A stretch of 64,000 nt of DNA from Chloroflexota bacterium (lineage in GTDB: Bacteria > Chloroflexota > Chloroflexia > Chloroflexales > Herpetosiphonaceae): positions 186,001-250,000 of the forward strand of contig JAIUOC010000004.1 of assembly GCA_020161265.1 (NCBI GenBank), in the 5' to 3' direction. A program made the translations under genes and the position numbers. Below are positions 61,534-64,000 of the stretch, piece by piece. The notes under the pieces were generated by a model. It saw only the letters and a program-made list of their open reading frames with translations. It was not told the DNA's origin and did no database searches. Each line of letters begins with the position of its first letter. Position 1 is the stretch's first letter.

Positions 61534-62331
61534 ATGGATTTGCTTGATGCAATTCGTTCGCGCCGCACCACCAACGGCCCATTTGAAGATCGCCCACTCG
61601 ACCCCACCCATGTCCAAACCATTTTGGAGATGGCGGCTTGTGCTCCCTCGCACTTCAATTCGCAGCCTTGGCGTTTCGTGGTGATTCAAGATCAAACGAC
61701 GCGCATGCAATTGGCCGAGATTGCTGGCGAATCGATGCAAAAATTAATGGCTGGGGGTCGCTTCTGGCAACGCTATCGCAAATATTTTCGTTTCTCCAAA
61801 CAAGAAGTTGATCAACGGGGCGATGGGATCTTGATCGACAATATGCCAGCAATTTTAAAACCATTTGCTAAATATATCTTTACTGAGCGTGGTGGCGAGT
61901 TGATGGCCAAATTTCAAGTGCCCAAAGTGCTCGGCAAAGATGCCCGTAAATTAGTCGCTGGTTCGCCCTTGATTTTAGGGATTACGCTCGATAAAAGCGA
62001 ATACAAACCTGATGATTTATCGGGCATGTACTCGCTACTTTCCTTGGGCGCGGTGATGCAAACGATTTGGCTGACTGCAACATCGTTGGGCATTGGCATG
62101 CAATTTATCTCGACCCCGATGGAAGTTGAGGGACAATGGGAGAAAATCACCAAGCTGTTACAAATACCTGATGAACATAGCTTGATGGTGCTCTATCGCT
62201 TGGGCTATATCCCGCAGGCCGCCGACCGCCCAACGATCGATTGGACTTCATCGCAGCGCAAACGCACAGCGGCTTTAGCCTATGCCAATCGTTGGGACCA
62301 ACCGTTTGAGCCAGCAGCCAAGCCCGATTAA
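61534..62331 (+). CDS. Nitroreductase family protein
   Basis: AAGGAAG lies 7 bases before the ATG. The 265-residue FMN enzyme has LLDAIRSRRTTNG (substrate loop, about 2-14), the ACAPSHFNSQPWRFVVI phosphate-binding motif (about 33-50), and a GIGMQFISTP turn near the end. It uses NAD(P)H to reduce nitro, quinone or enone groups. It overlaps the convergent STAS gene by 4 bases at 62328-62331. Confidence 0.9.
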   Translation: MDLLDAIRSRRTTNGPFEDRPLDPTHVQTILEMAACAPSHFNSQPWRFVVIQDQTTRMQLAEIAGESMQKLMAGGRFWQRYRKYFRFSKQEVDQRGDGILIDNMPAILKPFAKYIFTERGGELMAKFQVPKVLGKDARKLVAGSPLILGITLDKSEYKPDDLSGMYSLLSLGAVMQTIWLTATSLGIGMQFISTPMEVEGQWEKITKLLQIPDEHSLMVLYRLGYIPQAADRPTIDWTSSQRKRTAALAYANRWDQPFEPAAKPD

Positions 62332-63413
62332 TTATAGTTGGGAATGCGTTGCAAGCCTTCTTGTAAGGTTGCTGAAGTGCTAATTGAATCCAATTCAAGC
62401 CCTAAGGAAACCATAGCTTGGGCAACTTCTGGTCGAATCCCGACCAACATAGTTTCAGCGCCAAGCAAGCGAACTGAGCGCACCACGCTAATAAAGCCTT
62501 GGGCAACTTGACTATCAACCACCACAACCCCGGTAATATCCAGCACCAAATGTTTGATCGACTGACGCTGCACCGCTTGTAAGGCATTCTCTTGCAGGCG
62601 GGTCAGGCGTTCACTGTCGAGCGCCCCAATCAATGGCATCACCAAGACTTTGGCTGCCACTGGCAAAACTGGCACGCTCATCTCGCGAATCACTTCACGC
62701 TGCTGTTCAATCTCATCAAGCAAGCGTTCTTGGGTGCTAGCCCGATCTTGCAATTTCATGAGAGCGTTTTCAAGGTCAGCAGTCCGCTCATGGACTTGGG
62801 CTTCTAACGAGGAATTTAATTCGGCCAATTGCTTGGCATTTTGCTCAATGGTGCGCTGACCTTGAGAAACCGCAGCAAACGCATTAACCGTAATCCGGCT
62901 ATTCACAAAGCTAATCACCGAGCCAATCATCGTAATTAAGATAGCATGCGTTACGACACCGCCAGTTGTTGCAACCTGATCAGTTGTGGGATAGGCAAAT
63001 GCTAATCCACCAATAATAACCCACGCCCCTACCAAAACCATCAAAATTTGCCAAGGCCGCAGCACAACTCCAGCAATCAGCACTGGAACCAGCAAATAGG
63101 CTAAGGTATAACTCGTCTCACCACGTAAAAACATCGGAATCGAGACGATCACGGCGGTAGTAATCACCACAATCCAGCCAGCAAAAGCCACTTTGCCCCG
63201 CCGCGCCAACGGAATCACCACCACCGCTAAAACCAAGCCTAAGCCCAAAGCCACAGCCGAGGTCAATGGTTTCGGGTTAAAGAGCAAGGAAGGAATGGCA
63301 ATTACAACAATAACAAGGATCGCACACATCACGCTGATAATAATTTGGCCACGTCGCCGCACATCTTCAAGCGGATGATCAACCTGAGCTAACCACGCAA
63401 GTAGTGCCTTCAT
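62328..63413 (-). CDS. Second membrane protein with C-terminal STAS domain
   Basis: The 361-residue paralog of 2982-3938 has about six N-terminal helices (28-175), a coiled-coil linker (about 180-245) with LDEIEQQREVIREMS, and a C-terminal STAS domain (about 245-350) with a phosphorylation-region VLDITGVVVVDSQVAQG that has Ser in place of the paralog's Leu/Asn at the same position. It may be one of a pair of membrane sensors feeding a stressosome. It is alone; no kinase or phosphatase is near. Confidence 0.82.
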   Translation of the reverse strand: MKALLAWLAQVDHPLEDVRRRGQIIISVMCAILVIVVIAIPSLLFNPKPLTSAVALGLGLVLAVVVIPLARRGKVAFAGWIVVITTAVIVSIPMFLRGETSYTLAYLLVPVLIAGVVLRPWQILMVLVGAWVIIGGLAFAYPTTDQVATTGGVVTHAILITMIGSVISFVNSRITVNAFAAVSQGQRTIEQNAKQLAELNSSLEAQVHERTADLENALMKLQDRASTQERLLDEIEQQREVIREMSVPVLPVAAKVLVMPLIGALDSERLTRLQENALQAVQRQSIKHLVLDITGVVVVDSQVAQGFISVVRSVRLLGAETMLVGIRPEVAQAMVSLGLELDSISTSATLQEGLQRIPNYN

Positions 63414-63628
63414 GAAAAAACCCTTTTTGGCTCAATGGGCTAAAACAACCAGTATTTGCATCGCCGCAGATTGGGAAGAATAACAAGTTGCCCTACTATA
63501 CCCTAGCCTGTAGTTGCACGCAAACAGCCAACAGTACTAGGGCTAGCCTGCTTTTTCATAGTACTAGCGCCATTTATTGAAATACGGTTGTTATAAAATG
63601 TTAGGTATTATTCTTACAGCTATCGCCC

Positions 63629-64000
63629 TCAACTAAGCAACATTTGGTTATCGTTAGCATCACTCGGGGCAATTAAATTAATCGCGCTACAACTAAACCG
63701 GCGGGCCGCTGCCACCAACCAACGATCATTCGGGGCAATCAAGGCGGCTTGGGCATGTTCGATTAACAACGCCAATTCCAATGCTCGCCCAAGGGTTAAT
63801 GCCCAACGCCGTGCCCCCATTTCAGCCAAATGTCGATCAAGGCTGCTTTCAGCAAGCCATTGTTCGCATTGATCAAGCGCGGTTTGCGCCACCACAATCG
63901 CTTGGCTCAGGCTTGGCTCATGGGCATTGCTCAGCCACAGATTAACTTGTTCACGCAATGCGGGCCAAATACTTGGGTCTTCGCTAAGTGCTCGTAGGCT
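63629..64000 (-). CDS. Unrecognised protein, 5' end outside window
   Basis: The frame is open from the window edge at 64000 (minus strand, reading SLRALSEDPSIWPALREQ...) down to the stop at 63629, so the start is missing. The visible 123 residues are alpha-helical, with ALDQCEQWLAESSLDRHLAEMGARRW and LELALLIEHAQAALIAP. No catalytic motif is seen. An apparent TTG start at 63958 is only internal. Confidence 0.55.
   Translation of the reverse strand, partial: SLRALSEDPSIWPALREQVNLWLSNAHEPSLSQAIVVAQTALDQCEQWLAESSLDRHLAEMGARRWALTLGRALELALLIEHAQAALIAPNDRWLVAAARRFSCSAINLIAPSDANDNQMLLS

Overview
The window looks like chromosomal DNA of a filamentous Chloroflexota bacterium, most likely Herpetosiphon or a close relative. 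This is inferred, not proven. Pointers are large secreted proteins with Thr-Pro linkers ending in a YLPLV motif, OpuC-, Cys- and DUF3090-type clusters of the kind seen in Chloroflexota and Actinobacteria, and G+C near one half by eye. No phage gene, transposase, integrase or CRISPR array was found. Many genes start 3' of the longest open frame; starts given here were moved to the best Shine-Dalgarno-supported codon.

Layout. 1-2.9 kb: end of the str operon (rpsL end, rpsG, fusA; no tuf follows). 3-6 kb: a membrane STAS protein, an initiator tRNA and a second CAU tRNA behind one promoter, and a secreted repeat protein. 6-13.5 kb: metal and sulfur stress. It holds a MerR regulator with a divergent small membrane protein, CbtA/CbtB, a CmtR-like repressor coupled to a P1B ATPase that has CSC instead of CPC, and a divergent ArsR-rhodanese / rhodanese-metallohydrolase / MFS operon. 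13.5-18 kb: an extracytoplasmic redox block (DsbA/DsbB, two divergent paralogous small proteins sharing a 26-bp palindromic promoter, a YtkA-like lipoprotein, a polyferredoxin, a membrane-anchored protein). 18-21 kb: glycosidase, zinc-ribbon, NADAR and TM2 proteins. 21.3-24.6 kb: an OpuC-type osmoprotectant ABC transporter. 25-26.3 kb: an HtrA protease.

26.5-35.5 kb is a tandem array of four paralogous ~710-residue secreted proteins (two PPC domains, a P-domain, a carbohydrate/MAM-like region, a TNTPT stalk, a YLPLV tail) with conserved promoters and terminator hairpins. 35.5-41.4 kb holds metabolic genes (deoxynucleoside kinase, aldo/keto reductase, ferredoxin, acetyltransferase, acyltransferase, CoA-transferase). 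41.4-44.8 kb is a three-gene membrane glycosylation set (GT2, GtrA, GT39). 45-50.5 kb is a sulfate ABC transporter operon whose ATPase is fused to two universal-stress-protein-like domains; it lies behind TTGGAAC boxes repeated every 11 bp. A two-component system follows. 53-59 kb carries small membrane proteins, a peroxiredoxin, HU and an 866-residue secreted protein that reads like the lipid-transfer core of animal vitellogenin/MTP proteins. 59-62 kb has the phosphatase/DUF3090/SCO1664 set, a nitroreductase and a second membrane STAS protein. The window ends inside an unrecognised gene.

The most unusual items are the vitellogenin-like protein, the CysA-Usp-Usp fusion with its helically phased boxes, the palindromic promoter joining the YPC/VPPPK paralogs, and the four-gene secreted array.
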